From Streptomyces aureus (GTDB lineage Bacteria; Actinomycetota; Actinomycetes; Streptomycetales; Streptomycetaceae), in NCBI RefSeq assembly GCF_000725495.1, contig NZ_JNZD01000015.1, forward strand, positions 62,001 through 126,000: 64,000 bases of DNA. The letters are read 5' to 3'. Below, one piece after another: positions 6,779 to 15,899 of the stretch. The position numbers and the translations under genes are program-made. Positions within the stretch are counted from its first letter, which is position 1, and each line of letters opens with the position of its first letter. The notes under the pieces are model-generated. The model saw nothing but the letters and a program-made list of their open reading frames with translations. It was not told the DNA's origin and searched no databases.

Positions 6779-8371
6779 ATGACCGATCTGCCACTGCTCC
6801 GCCGTGTCCTGGGCGACGAGCCCTTCGCCGAGACCGGACTGCCCTGCGTGGCCGTGCTCGACGGCCGTTCGCGGAGGATCGCCGTGGCCGGGGACGTCGG
6901 GTATCTGCAGTGGAGCGGCAGCGGCACCGCGGACTCGCGCTGGACGGGGGACCGGATCGGCGTCTACGACCGGGACACCCTGCGCTGCGAACACCTGGTG
7001 GCGTCCCGGTATCCCGTCAACGCCCTGGCCTTCCACCCCACGCTCCCCCTGCTGGCCGTCGGGACGGGGTCCTACGACGGCGGCTACTCCTTCGAGGGTG
7101 AACTGCTCCTGCTGCACCTGGACTCGGGCACCGTGGTGTCCGCGCTGCCCCACGGGCGGGAGGTGCTCGACGTCGCATGGCACGGTGAGACGGAACTGTG
7201 TCTGGTCCTGGCGCCTTGCGACGACTGGGAGAACCCCGACGCTCACGCGCAGGGGCACACGGTCGTGATCGCGCGCGACAGTTGGGGAGCGGTGGGGCCG
7301 AGGAACATCGGCCCCGAGGAGTTGGCGGCGCCCGCGCGGCCGGCCGAGCGTCCGGATCACCGGGAGGAGACCCGCCGTCTCCTCGCGGGCCTCGCCGAGG
7401 CGGCCGGCCGACGGTGGGCGCCCCGACGACGGGTGTGGGCCGTCGAGAGCGGGGCGGACGGCCGCGTGCTGGCCGCGCTCGACGGAGTCCTCGTAGAGTC
7501 CTGGCTGCCGTCGGGGGAACGGGAGTGGGCCGTCGAGGACGAGGAAGGCGGCCGCCAGCTGGTCTTCGCCGCCGACGGGACCTCGGTGTGGACCAACGCC
7601 GAACGCCGCATGCGCCGGCGCGAGGGACGATGGCAGCGGGACGCGCCCAGGATCGCCCGCGTCGCGCTCGGCACCGGCGAGGTCCTGGAGACCTTGAGTC
7701 TGGAGGGGTCCGGGGTTCTGGTGGCGGGCGGCAGCCGGGTGGTCGTGAGGCCGTCCGACCGCGGACACCGGCGCTCCGCCGTGCCGTCGACGGTGTTCGA
7801 CCTCGACCACCGTGCGGAGGGGCCCGAGGTCGGCCGCTTCGACCTGTTCAACCACCCGTTCCCGGTCAGACACGCGAGTCGGCCGTACGTCCTCGTGGGT
7901 ACGCGACAGGACGCACCGCACCGGGACAAGTGGATCGTGTCCCTGGCCGCGGACGGGACGACTCGGCGGCTCCTCCCGCACTCCTGGGCGCCGCAGGAGC
8001 ACCACTTCGGAGGTCCGGCCGCCGAGACCGGGCGCTCCCTGGTGTACGCGGGCGCGGTCCATGACGGAGCGGGTCTCCAGCCCGGGGGCGCCTATGTCGT
8101 ACGGCGGTCCCTCGACGGTGCTGTGGCCTGGCAGCACCGTACCGATCATCCGGCCACGGCGCTCGACGCCGACGAGGACACGGTCTACGTCGCCCACAAC
8201 AACGGCGACCTGACCGCACTGGACGCCGCCACGGGTACGGTCCGCCGGCGCATCGGGATCGAGGTCGACGGGACGCCGACCACGGCACTCTCGCTCGCCG
8301 TCGCGCCGGGCGGACGACTGCTGGTCGGGACGGTCGACGGCCGGATCCTGGAGTACGTGGTCTCGAGCTGA
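6779..8371 (+). CDS. Beta-propeller (WD40/PQQ-like) protein of unknown function
   Basis: This 530-residue protein starts at ATG 6779, with GGAGG eight bases upstream. It shows repeated blade-like beta segments, including NALAFHPTLPLLAVGTG, VLDVAWHGETELCLVLAP and near the end NNGDLTALDAATG and GGRLLVGTVDGRILEY, the usual layout of a WD40/quinoprotein-like propeller. There is no signal peptide, so it is probably cytoplasmic. No catalytic motif is recognisable. It may be a scaffold or sensor. Proteins of this kind recur in Streptomyces as uncharacterised WD40 proteins. It is a single-gene unit between a methyltransferase and a secreted glucanase, with no obvious link to either. Confidence 0.75.
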   Translation: MTDLPLLRRVLGDEPFAETGLPCVAVLDGRSRRIAVAGDVGYLQWSGSGTADSRWTGDRIGVYDRDTLRCEHLVASRYPVNALAFHPTLPLLAVGTGSYDGGYSFEGELLLLHLDSGTVVSALPHGREVLDVAWHGETELCLVLAPCDDWENPDAHAQGHTVVIARDSWGAVGPRNIGPEELAAPARPAERPDHREETRRLLAGLAEAAGRRWAPRRRVWAVESGADGRVLAALDGVLVESWLPSGEREWAVEDEEGGRQLVFAADGTSVWTNAERRMRRREGRWQRDAPRIARVALGTGEVLETLSLEGSGVLVAGGSRVVVRPSDRGHRRSAVPSTVFDLDHRAEGPEVGRFDLFNHPFPVRHASRPYVLVGTRQDAPHRDKWIVSLAADGTTRRLLPHSWAPQEHHFGGPAAETGRSLVYAGAVHDGAGLQPGGAYVVRRSLDGAVAWQHRTDHPATALDADEDTVYVAHNNGDLTALDAATGTVRRRIGIEVDGTPTTALSLAVAPGGRLLVGTVDGRILEYVVSS

Positions 8372-8479
8372 GCGCGGACCGCCGCGAAACCGTGCGATCC
8401 GTGGCGCTACCAACCCGGACCCTGAGACGTGCGGCGGCGCTGTCACCCCACCCGACCCGCTCCGGATCGCACAACCCCA

Positions 8480-8506
8480 CTGCAAGAAATCGACTAAGGC
8501 TTGCAG
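8480..8506. promoter_or_regulatory. CTGCAAG...CTTGCAG inverted repeat upstream of the GH87 gene
   Basis: CTGCAAG (8480-8486) and CTTGCAG (8500-8506) form an inverted pair with a 13-base spacer, about 170 bases upstream of the glucanase start. CTTGCAG elements are known from Streptomyces amylase and maltose-operon control regions bound by LacI-family regulators such as MalR. Control of the glucanase by a regulator of that family is inferred. Confidence 0.5.
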
Positions 8507-8676
8507 GATCTGAACTTAAGTATGGAAAGACATGTCCGACGTCTTGTCCGGGTGTCCCGTCGCGCCCTAATGTCCCGGTACGCAGCGGCACGGCGGCGGC
8601 CTGACCTGATCCCGCCGTGCCGCCGCACACCGAGCTGCCCTCGGTGTCCTCCGCTCCCAGAGAAACGAGAGATCCG

Positions 8677-10779
8677 ATGGCGCGGTACACCCTCCATGCG
8701 GCTGCCGGGCAGGTCCGGGACCGTGCGCGAAGACCCGCTCGGACAGTCGTGGCGGTGACGGCCGCCGCCACCGCGCTGGTCCTCGGGCTCGGCACTCCCG
8801 CCCCGGCGGCCTCCGGGCCCTCGGCGCACGCGGGCCGCCCGGCCGCCCCGGTGGTGACCCGGGCCGCGCTCGACCCCGCCCTCGTCGCGGGGCGCGGCGC
8901 CGGCGTGGACTTCGACGAGCAGGAAGCCGAGAACGCGTCGACCGACGGAACCGTCATCGGCCCCGACCGCACCGCCTACACCCTGCCCTCCGAGGCGTCC
9001 GGCCGAGCGGCGGTGCGTCTGGCGCCCGGCCAGTACGTGGAGTTCACGCTGCCGCGCGCCGCCAACGCCCTCACCGTGCGCTACAGCGTTCCCGACGCCC
9101 CCGGAGGCGGTGGCATCACCGCGCCGCTCGACATCTCGGCCGGCGGTCGGCACCGCGCCACGATGACCCTGACCTCGCGGTACTCCTGGCTCTACAACCA
9201 GTACCCGTTCAGCAACGACCCCCGCGGCGACCTGCTGCACCCCGACTGGTGGATCACCGAATGCGGATGCGTTCCCGCCGCCACCACCCCGGCGCCCACC
9301 GTCGACAAGCCGTTCCGGCCGAGTCACTTCTACGACGAGCAGCGCCTCCTGCTCGGCAAGCGGTACGCGGCCGGTGACACCGTCCGACTCACCGCGCCCC
9401 GGAACAGTGCCGCGGCCTGGACCGTGATCGACCTGCTCGACACCCAGCTCGTCGGCGCGCCGCACGTCGAGAAGGGGGCCGCGAACGTGCTCGCCTTCGG
9501 GGCCGATCCCACCGGCCGACGGGACGCCGGCGACGCCTTCGACCGGGCCGTCGCCTACGCCAAGAAACGGCACCTGAAGGTGTACGTGCCGCCGGGCACG
9601 TACCAGGTGAACCGGCACATCGTCGTGGACGACGTCACGATCGTCGGGGCCGGCAGCTGGTACACGATCATCAAGGGACATCAGGTCACCCTCGACACCC
9701 CGGCCCCCGACGGCTCCGTCCACACCGGCGTCGGCTTCTACGGCAAGGGCGCGGCGGACGGCGGCAGCCACCATGTCCATCTGTCCGGTTTCACCGTCGA
9801 GGGCGACGTCCGCGAACGCGTCGACACCGATCAGGTCAACGCGATCGGCGGCGCGATCGGCGACTCGACGATCGACGGCCTCTACCTCCACCACACCAAG
9901 GTCGGCATGTGGTTCGACGGCCCGATGAGCGGCCTGCGGGTGACCCGGACGACGATCGCCGACCAGATCGCCGACGGCGTCAACTTCCATACCGGCGTAA
10001 CCGATTCGAGCATCACCGACACGTTCGTCCGCAACACCGGCGACGACGGTCTGGCCATGTGGTCCGAGAAGACGAGCGACGCGCGCAACGTCTTCGCCCA
10101 CAACACCGTGCAGACCCCGGTCCTCGCCAACGGCATCGCTCTTTACGGCGGCACCGACAACACCGTCACCGGCAACCTGATCGCCGACCCGGTCCGGGAA
10201 GGCAGCGCCATCCAGGTCGGCTCCCGGTTCGGCGCACAGCCCTTCGCCGGGCACCTGCGGATCACGGACAACACGACCGTCCGCTCCGGACCCTTCGAGC
10301 TCAACTGGAAGATCGGCCTCGGCGCCATCTGGTTCTACGCCCTGGAACGGGACATCGACGCCGACATCGAGGTGAGCGGCGACCACTTCCTCGACAACAC
10401 CTACAACGCGATCATGCTGGTCTCCGACTTCCCGGTGAAGGACAAGTACGCGATCCGGGGCGTCCGCTTCAAGGACATCCGCGTGGACGGCACCGGCACC
10501 TCCGTGCTCAGCGCCCGCTCCGCCGGCTCGGCGTCCTTCGAGAACGTGGACGCGCGCAACGTCGGCGCGGTCGGGATCAACAACTGCGGAGCGTTCACCT
10601 TCCCCGCCTCCGGATCCGAATTCCTCGTCCACGACCTCGGCGGCAACGACGGAGGCGGCACCACCGGCCCCTGGCTCGCGTCCTGGGAGCTGCCGAACAC
10701 CATCACCTGCGACGACCGGCCCCCGGTGGTCCCGCCACCGGCCCCGGGCTCCTGGGCAGGCGCCTCCTCCGCCCACTGA
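8677..10779 (+). CDS. Secreted GH87 alpha-1,3-glucanase (mycodextranase-like)
   Basis: This 700-residue exported enzyme has a basic N-terminus and hydrophobic signal core (about residues 22-45). A beta-sandwich, CBM-like region follows (about 60-265), then a right-handed beta-helix catalytic domain starting at NVLAFGADPTG. The helix carries DGVNFH (D433) and GDDG (D456, D457). In characterised GH87 enzymes the catalytic aspartates have exactly this spacing, with 23 residues then adjacent, so the active site looks intact. The family hydrolyses alpha-1,3-glucan of fungal walls and dental mutan. The tail is Pro/Ala-rich (PPVVPPPAPGSW). I start at ATG 8677, where the signal peptide begins; the purine-rich GAGAG upstream is weak. 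A terminator-like hairpin follows. Confidence 0.85.
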   Translation: MARYTLHAAAGQVRDRARRPARTVVAVTAAATALVLGLGTPAPAASGPSAHAGRPAAPVVTRAALDPALVAGRGAGVDFDEQEAENASTDGTVIGPDRTAYTLPSEASGRAAVRLAPGQYVEFTLPRAANALTVRYSVPDAPGGGGITAPLDISAGGRHRATMTLTSRYSWLYNQYPFSNDPRGDLLHPDWWITECGCVPAATTPAPTVDKPFRPSHFYDEQRLLLGKRYAAGDTVRLTAPRNSAAAWTVIDLLDTQLVGAPHVEKGAANVLAFGADPTGRRDAGDAFDRAVAYAKKRHLKVYVPPGTYQVNRHIVVDDVTIVGAGSWYTIIKGHQVTLDTPAPDGSVHTGVGFYGKGAADGGSHHVHLSGFTVEGDVRERVDTDQVNAIGGAIGDSTIDGLYLHHTKVGMWFDGPMSGLRVTRTTIADQIADGVNFHTGVTDSSITDTFVRNTGDDGLAMWSEKTSDARNVFAHNTVQTPVLANGIALYGGTDNTVTGNLIADPVREGSAIQVGSRFGAQPFAGHLRITDNTTVRSGPFELNWKIGLGAIWFYALERDIDADIEVSGDHFLDNTYNAIMLVSDFPVKDKYAIRGVRFKDIRVDGTGTSVLSARSAGSASFENVDARNVGAVGINNCGAFTFPASGSEFLVHDLGGNDGGGTTGPWLASWELPNTITCDDRPPVVPPPAPGSWAGASSAH

Positions 10780-10793
10780 CCCCGCTCTGCCCC

Positions 10794-10825
10794 CGGCGGC
10801 GACCGATCCCCATCGGCCGCCGCCG
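10794..10825 (+). terminator. Stem-loop after the GH87 gene
   Basis: Arms 10794-10807 and 10812-10825 pair over 13 base pairs with one A-C mismatch and a four-base loop, 15 bases after the glucanase stop. Confidence 0.65.
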
Positions 10826-11071
10826 CGGTGCGTGGTCGTCCGTACGCGGGCGGGTCCTTGCCCGGGACGGATGCGTGGTCTCAGCAGCTATCCTTGCCCT
10901 TCGGCCGGGGCCGACCGTCGCAGCCAGGGGGACCCGGCTCGGCCCGGGGCCGATTCGCCGCGCGATCTTGGAATGGATGCCTCCGCGGCATTGCTGCACT
11001 CCTTGCGCGGACGCGTCCGCACCCCTGCTCCCGGACCCCGGCCCGCTGTCTTCGAAAGGTTCTCCTGCACC

Positions 11072-12286
11072 ATGCCCTTGGCTCTGCTGGCCCTGGCTGT
11101 CGTCGCGTTCGGCATCGGCACGACCGAGTTCGCCACGATGGGGCTGCTGCCCCAGATCGCCGACGGGATCGGCGTGTCCGTACCGCACGCGGGCAACGTC
11201 GTCTCCGCGTACGCGCTCGGTGTCGTCGTCGGCGCCCCGCTGCTGACGGGCATATGCGCGCGCGTCCCGCACAAGAAGCTGCTGCTTCTCCTGACCGGAC
11301 TGTTCGTGATCGGCAACACGGCCTCCGCCGTCGCCCCCGACTTCGGCACGCTCTTCGCCGCCCGCTTCCTGGCGGGTCTGCCGCACGGCGCGCTGTTCGG
11401 CGTCGGCGCCGTCGTCGCCTCGCGCCTGGTCGCCGCGGACCGGGCGGCACGCGCCGTCTCGAAGATGTTCCTCGGACTCACCATCGCCAACATCGTCGGG
11501 GTTCCGGCCGCGACCGCCCTCGGACAGCAGCTGGGCTGGCGCGCCGCCTACGGCGCCGTCGCCGTGATCGGGCTCGTCGCCCTGGCCGCGCTCGCCGCCT
11601 TCGTCCCGCACCAGCCGCGCGGGGCGCAGTCCGGCGTCCGGCACGAACTGCGGGCCATGGGCAACAAGCAGGTCGTCATCGGCCTGGCCACCGCCGTCGT
11701 GGGCTTCGGCGGATTCTTCGCCGTCTACAGCTACCTCGTACCGATGCTCACCCATCTGACGGGTATCTCCGACACCTCGACCACCTGGGTCCTCGCCCTC
11801 TACGGCGTCGGCATGACGCTCGGCACCCTGATCGCCGGACCGCTCACCGACCGCGCGCTGCGCCCGACGATGTACTGGGGGCTCATCCTCCTGGCCGCGG
11901 CGCTGGTGACGTTCTACTTCGCGGTCCACAGCACCGTGGCCGCACTGGTGACGATCACGTTCATCGGCGCGATGGGCTCGCTCATCACCACGCCGATCCA
12001 GATGCTGCTCATGGCCAAGGCGAAGGACGCCCCGACGATGGCGGCGGCCTCCAACCACTCGGCCTTCAACCTGGCCAACGCCGGCGGCGCCTGGCTCGGC
12101 GGCCTGGTCATCTCGGCCGGCTGGGGCTGGGCCTCGCCCAACCTGGTCGGCGCGGCCCTCGCCGTCGCCGGTCTGGGCCTCGCCTTCGCGGGCGGCGTCA
12201 TGGACCGGGGCGGACGGACCTCGGAAGTGATCACGCAGGCGGCGCCGGTGAGCGGCCAGGAGGCGTCGGTCCGTACGGCGGACTGA
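11072..12286 (+). CDS. MFS transporter, DHA1 (AraJ/Cmx-like) efflux family
   Basis: This 404-residue protein has 12 predicted membrane segments. The first helix reads ALLALAVVAFGIGTTEFATM, with the motif seen in DHA1 drug and sugar exporters. The loop ICARVPHKK follows helix 2, and PLTDRALRP lies in the second half. Members of this branch export chloramphenicol, arabinose analogues or other small molecules by proton antiport. I start at ATG 11072, where the first helix begins; AAAGG lies 12 bases upstream. Upstream in-frame sequence is Pro/Arg-rich and non-coding in character. The substrate cannot be read from sequence, and no regulator gene is adjacent. Confidence 0.85.
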   Translation: MPLALLALAVVAFGIGTTEFATMGLLPQIADGIGVSVPHAGNVVSAYALGVVVGAPLLTGICARVPHKKLLLLLTGLFVIGNTASAVAPDFGTLFAARFLAGLPHGALFGVGAVVASRLVAADRAARAVSKMFLGLTIANIVGVPAATALGQQLGWRAAYGAVAVIGLVALAALAAFVPHQPRGAQSGVRHELRAMGNKQVVIGLATAVVGFGGFFAVYSYLVPMLTHLTGISDTSTTWVLALYGVGMTLGTLIAGPLTDRALRPTMYWGLILLAAALVTFYFAVHSTVAALVTITFIGAMGSLITTPIQMLLMAKAKDAPTMAAASNHSAFNLANAGGAWLGGLVISAGWGWASPNLVGAALAVAGLGLAFAGGVMDRGGRTSEVITQAAPVSGQEASVRTAD

Positions 12287-12611
12287 TCTGCCCGCCCGGC
12301 GCGCCGCGGACCGACCGGCCGGCCAGGCGCCGGCTCGCTCGGGCCTCCGCCTCGCCGGGCACCGGTCGACTTGGGTCTCCGCCTCGCCGGGCACCGGTGA
12401 CTTGGGCCTCCGCCTCGCCGAGGGCGGGGCAGCCCGGCGCCGACCCGCTCGGGCCACTGCCTCACCGGGCGGTGGCCGGCTCGGGCCACCGCCTCAACGC
12501 GCGCGCCCGCCCGCCCAGGCCACCGCCCCCAGCCCGCTCGCCCCGGCCCGCCCGGACCGGCCCGCCCGGACCCGGCCGCCCGGACCGGCCCGGGGGCGGG
12601 CCCCCTCGGAA
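12287..12611. repeat. GC-rich spacer with degenerate ~32-bp direct repeats
   Basis: Five related copies of the core GGGCCTCCGCCTCGCCGGGC start at 12341, 12373, 12404, 12451 and 12483, at spacings of 32, 31, 47 and 32 bases. They fill much of the gap between the convergent MFS and Rieske genes. The rest is monotonous C/G-rich sequence. No gene is supported. Confidence 0.65.
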
Positions 12612-13895
12612 CTACTCGGCCCTGCCCGCGCCCTCCACCGCCGGATCGGCGGCCTGCGCCGGGCCGGCCTGCTCGCCCGCACCGGCGTCGCCCGCGAGCG
12701 CGCCCGCGTGGCGCGCCGGGCCGGTCATCCCGCACGGCGCGCACCCGGACGCCGTCCCCGGCCGCAGCGGTACGCCGTTGGAGCGCAGGACGTCACGCAG
12801 GTCGAGGATGAGCGGGAACACCTCGTGGTTGTGGTCCTCGCCCTGCTCGTCCCAGGCGCGCTGCTCGGCCTCGACCGCCGTCCGGTCCTGGGCGAAGACC
12901 CGCTCGGTGAAACGCCGGATGAGCGGCCAGGCCAGATGCAGCGCGCCCGGCACCGAGGGCTTGGCGATCGTCAGCAGACCGTAGGCGTGATTGACCCGCT
13001 GCTCGGCGTCCTCGGGAACGTAGGCGGCCCAGAGCGAGAACACCGGGAGCTCGCTGCCCTCGGGAACATCACGAAGGGTCTGGTACGGGTACTCGGTGCG
13101 GATCGTGATGACGTCGGGCCGGTCCTGGCCCCCGAACCCCTCCGCGGACAGCAGCCCCGCCCCCCGGTCCTTGCGGCCGCCGGCCGGGACGAAGAGGTAG
13201 CGCGCCTCGACGTGCCGCGGCCCGGTGTCGTACCCGAGCAGTTCCGGCCGGATCCTGCCGAGCACGCTCCGGTGCAGGAACTGATGGTTCATGTCGAGCA
13301 GGTTCTCGTGCATGAACGAGTAGTGGCAGCGCACGGTCCGGGAGAACGTCATCGTGCGATGCCCGGGGGAGTGGTACTCGGGCAGGAACGGGAACGGCGC
13401 CTCCTCGGCCAGCTCCGGGTCACCGGGGAAGACGAACACCAGGCCGTAGGCCTCCCGGACCGGATACGAGCGCACCCCGCGCGGCGGCCGCTCGCAGCCC
13501 TTCGGCAGGTACGGGATCTGCGAGACGCGGCCGTCGCCCCGGTAGGCCCAGGCGTGGTAGCAGCAGCGCAGGATGTCGCCCTCGACCACGCCCATGCTCA
13601 GCGGCACCTGGCGGTGCGCGCACCGGTCCTCCAGCGCGTGGACGACACCGCTGCGCCCCCGGTAGAGCACGATCCGCTCACCGGCGAACACCGCCGCGAA
13701 CGTCCGGCCCCGCCGCACCTTGCGGGACGTGGCCACCGGATACCAGTGGTCCGGCGCGATGCCGATCCGGCGCAGGTCGTGGATGGTGCCGGGGCGCTCC
13801 GTGGGGCGGCTGTCCGTGTGGCGCGGCTCCGGTCCCTCCGGGCGGGAGGCCGATTGCCGGTCCGGTCCGGGGCGGTCGTGCCGGGCCTCGGTCAT
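12612..13895 (-). CDS. Rieske [2Fe-2S] ring-hydroxylating oxygenase, alpha-subunit type
   Basis: This 427-residue protein has a Rieske domain with C92-x-H94 and C111-x2-H114 (CAHRQ, CCYHAW). A catalytic domain follows with HENLLDMNHQFLH, which supplies the mononuclear iron ligands. Such oxygenases hydroxylate or demethylate aromatic or cyclic substrates using a separate reductase. The length and single-subunit layout suit the family that includes pheophorbide a oxygenase and vanillate demethylase-like enzymes. AAGGGAG lies eight bases before the ATG at 13895. The C-terminus after residue 380 is Ala/Gly-rich and probably disordered. No reductase or ferredoxin gene is adjacent. The substrate is unknown. 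Confidence 0.88.
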   Translation of the reverse strand: MTEARHDRPGPDRQSASRPEGPEPRHTDSRPTERPGTIHDLRRIGIAPDHWYPVATSRKVRRGRTFAAVFAGERIVLYRGRSGVVHALEDRCAHRQVPLSMGVVEGDILRCCYHAWAYRGDGRVSQIPYLPKGCERPPRGVRSYPVREAYGLVFVFPGDPELAEEAPFPFLPEYHSPGHRTMTFSRTVRCHYSFMHENLLDMNHQFLHRSVLGRIRPELLGYDTGPRHVEARYLFVPAGGRKDRGAGLLSAEGFGGQDRPDVITIRTEYPYQTLRDVPEGSELPVFSLWAAYVPEDAEQRVNHAYGLLTIAKPSVPGALHLAWPLIRRFTERVFAQDRTAVEAEQRAWDEQGEDHNHEVFPLILDLRDVLRSNGVPLRPGTASGCAPCGMTGPARHAGALAGDAGAGEQAGPAQAADPAVEGAGRAE

Positions 13896-14117
13896 GTGCG
13901 GTGCTCCCTTGCACTCGGGGCGCGAGATCGCGTCGTGCGGCAGCGGGGCGCCGCGCGGCGGGCCCACGGGTCCGCGGTTCGCCGCGCCGCCACCCCGTCG
14001 GGGGAACCCACCCCGCGGCGGTAGGCGGTTCAGCCCCGCCGGGGCGGGGCTCCACCCGTCCACGGTCACCGCGTGCGCGAGGACCGGCAACCGCGGGGGT
14101 GCGTTGGTGTTACGCGC

Positions 14118-14156
14118 GCCGGTGCCGCTCGGTCCGTGGGACCGAGCGGCACCGGC
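14118..14156. terminator. 18-bp perfect stem-loop
   Basis: Bases 14118-14135 pair perfectly with 14139-14156 across a GTG loop. It lies downstream of the DJ-1/PfpI remnant and upstream of the Rieske gene, all on the minus strand, so it should separate the photolyase transcript from the Rieske transcript. Confidence 0.8.
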
Positions 14157-14226
14157 CTTCCTGCGAGGGCGACGGTTCGGGACGCCCCGTCGCCGGGTCG
14201 TTCCTACGAGGGTTCTCCGGTCGTGT

Positions 14227-14349
14227 CTAAGAGGCGGGGACCCCGGTCTTCGCGAACTCGGTGACGAGGGCGTCGCAGAACTCGGGAAGATCGTCCGGCT
14301 TGCGGCTGGTGATCAGCGTGTTGGGGCCCGCCTCGAGCCGCTCGGAGCA
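14227..14349 (-). pseudogene. C-terminal remnant of a DJ-1/PfpI family gene
   Basis: Forty residues remain: ...GPNTLITSRKPDDLP, then EFCDALVTEFAKTG, then the stop TAG. The TSRKPDDLP...F motif is the typical end of PfpI-type glutamine-amidotransferase-like stress proteins, normally about 180-200 residues long. An in-frame TGA at 14350-14352 closes it upstream and no start codon exists. The rest of the gene is gone, and the photolyase gene ends 45 bases upstream. This looks like a deletion scar between the Rieske and photolyase genes. Confidence 0.7.
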
Positions 14350-14393
14350 TCACGCCTATCCGGAACAACCGGGACCAAACGGGATCGCCCGGG

Positions 14394-15899
14394 TCACGGC
14401 GGGGCGTCGCCGAGGTCCCGCGCCCGGCACAGCAGCTCGTCCAGGTCGGCGAGCCGGTCCAGTCCCCGGACGGCCTGGGCCGTGCGGTGGTTGCCGGCCA
14501 GCCGTTCGCGGTGCCGGTGCAGGAACGCCCAGTACCCGGTGGTGTACGGACAGGCCCGGTCGCCCGAGCGTTCCGTGGGCCGGTAGGCGCATCCCGCGCA
14601 CAGGTCGCTCATCCGGTTCACGTAGGAGCCGCCCGAGGTGTACGGCTTCGTCGTCATCCGCCCGCCGTCGGCGTACTGGGACATCCCGACGACGTTGGGC
14701 AGCATGACCCAGTCGTAGCCGTCGACGAAGCACCGGTGGAACCAGTCGGTCACCGCCCGCGGGTCCCAGCCGTGCTGCAGCGCGTAGCTCCCGAGCAGCA
14801 TCAGCCGGGGGATGTGGTGCGTCCAGCCGGTGTCGCGGACCTGCGCGAGTGCCGTGGCCAGGCAGCGCGCGGTCACGGCGTCGGCGTCCAGCTCCAGGAA
14901 CCAGTCCGGGAGCGGGGCGTGGTGCCCGAGGGCGTTGCTGTCCCGGTAGTCGTCTCCGAAGTGCCAGTAGAGCTGCCAGACGTACTCGCGCCAGCCGGCG
15001 ATCTGCCGGACGAACCCCTCCACGCTGTTGAGCGGCGCCTTGTCGGACCTCCAGGCGTCCTCGGCGAGCTCGACGCATTCGAGCGGGTGCAGCAGACCGA
15101 GGTTCAGCGACGACGACAGCAGGCTGTGGCTCATCACCGGGTCGGCGGCCAGCATCGCGTCCTCGTGCGGGCCGAAGCCGGCCAGCCGATGCTCGGTGAA
15201 CCGGCGCAGCGCGGCCAGCGCCTCGCGGCGCGAGGCCGGGAACCGGCGGTGGCCGTCGCGTCCGACGAAGCGCGCCACGCCCTCGCGTTCCCACCGGTCC
15301 AGGTCGTGCCGCACCTCCTCGTCGATGGCGTCCTCCCGCGGCCGGTACGGTGCGGGCGCGCCCAGGGTGTCCACCCGCGCGGGCGGGGGTTCGCGGTTGT
15401 CGTGATCGAGGTTCCAGTGCCCTCCCGCCGGGTCGTCGCCGTCCATCAGCAGGTCGTGCTCGCGCCGCACCCAGCGGTAGAAGTCCTCCTGGCGCAGCCG
15501 CCGCGTGCCCCGCTCATCGGCCCAGGCGTGGAACTCGGTCAGCGGTACGAGGAATCCGCGGGGCGGGAGCACGGTGACCTGCTCGAGCGAGCGCACCAGA
15601 CGCAGGGCTGCGTGGGAGGTGGGGTGGTGCACCGTCACCGGTGCGTCGCCGACCGCCTCGCGCAGGCCCTCGCGGTAGGTCTCGCTGCGGACGTAGCGCA
15701 CGCGGTCCCCGAGTTCGGCCGCGCGGTGCCGCATCGCCGACAGGACGAGATGGGCCTTGGCGCGGTGGAAACGGCGGCGGCGGAAGACGGAGCGCGCCTC
15801 GATGATCACCACCGGCGCGTCACGGTCGGGGCCCTCGGCGGCGGGGGCGAGGAAGTGAGGGCCGAGCTGGTCTCCGAACAGCCAGTGGGCGGTGGTCAT
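14394..15899 (-). CDS. FeS-type bacterial cryptochrome/photolyase (PhrB-like)
   Basis: This 501-residue protein belongs to the deoxyribodipyrimidine photolyase-related family. The N-terminal alpha/beta domain begins HWLFGDQLGPHFL and a helical FAD-binding domain follows. Cysteines 346, 434, 437 and 450 have the same spacing (88, 3, 13) as the four [4Fe-4S] ligands of Agrobacterium PhrB. Enzymes of this group repair (6-4) photoproducts with FAD and a lumazine antenna, or act as light sensors. The ATG at 15899 lacks a Shine-Dalgarno sequence. Instead its ATGA overlaps the stop of an 11-codon upstream frame, the last of four (see 15896-16027). A PP2C phosphatase gene lies immediately upstream and is probably cotranscribed. 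Confidence 0.92.
   Translation of the reverse strand: MTTAHWLFGDQLGPHFLAPAAEGPDRDAPVVIIEARSVFRRRRFHRAKAHLVLSAMRHRAAELGDRVRYVRSETYREGLREAVGDAPVTVHHPTSHAALRLVRSLEQVTVLPPRGFLVPLTEFHAWADERGTRRLRQEDFYRWVRREHDLLMDGDDPAGGHWNLDHDNREPPPARVDTLGAPAPYRPREDAIDEEVRHDLDRWEREGVARFVGRDGHRRFPASRREALAALRRFTEHRLAGFGPHEDAMLAADPVMSHSLLSSSLNLGLLHPLECVELAEDAWRSDKAPLNSVEGFVRQIAGWREYVWQLYWHFGDDYRDSNALGHHAPLPDWFLELDADAVTARCLATALAQVRDTGWTHHIPRLMLLGSYALQHGWDPRAVTDWFHRCFVDGYDWVMLPNVVGMSQYADGGRMTTKPYTSGGSYVNRMSDLCAGCAYRPTERSGDRACPYTTGYWAFLHRHRERLAGNHRTAQAVRGLDRLADLDELLCRARDLGDAPP

Noticed and set aside
8494..10776. A minus-strand open frame of 760 codons opposite the GH87 gene
   Set aside because: Antisense shadow caused by high third-position GC; no motif, and it covers a clear glucanase.
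10703..12457. A minus-strand open frame of 584 codons opposite the MFS gene
   Set aside because: Arg/Gly-rich shadow with no domain; the plus-strand MFS protein explains the region.
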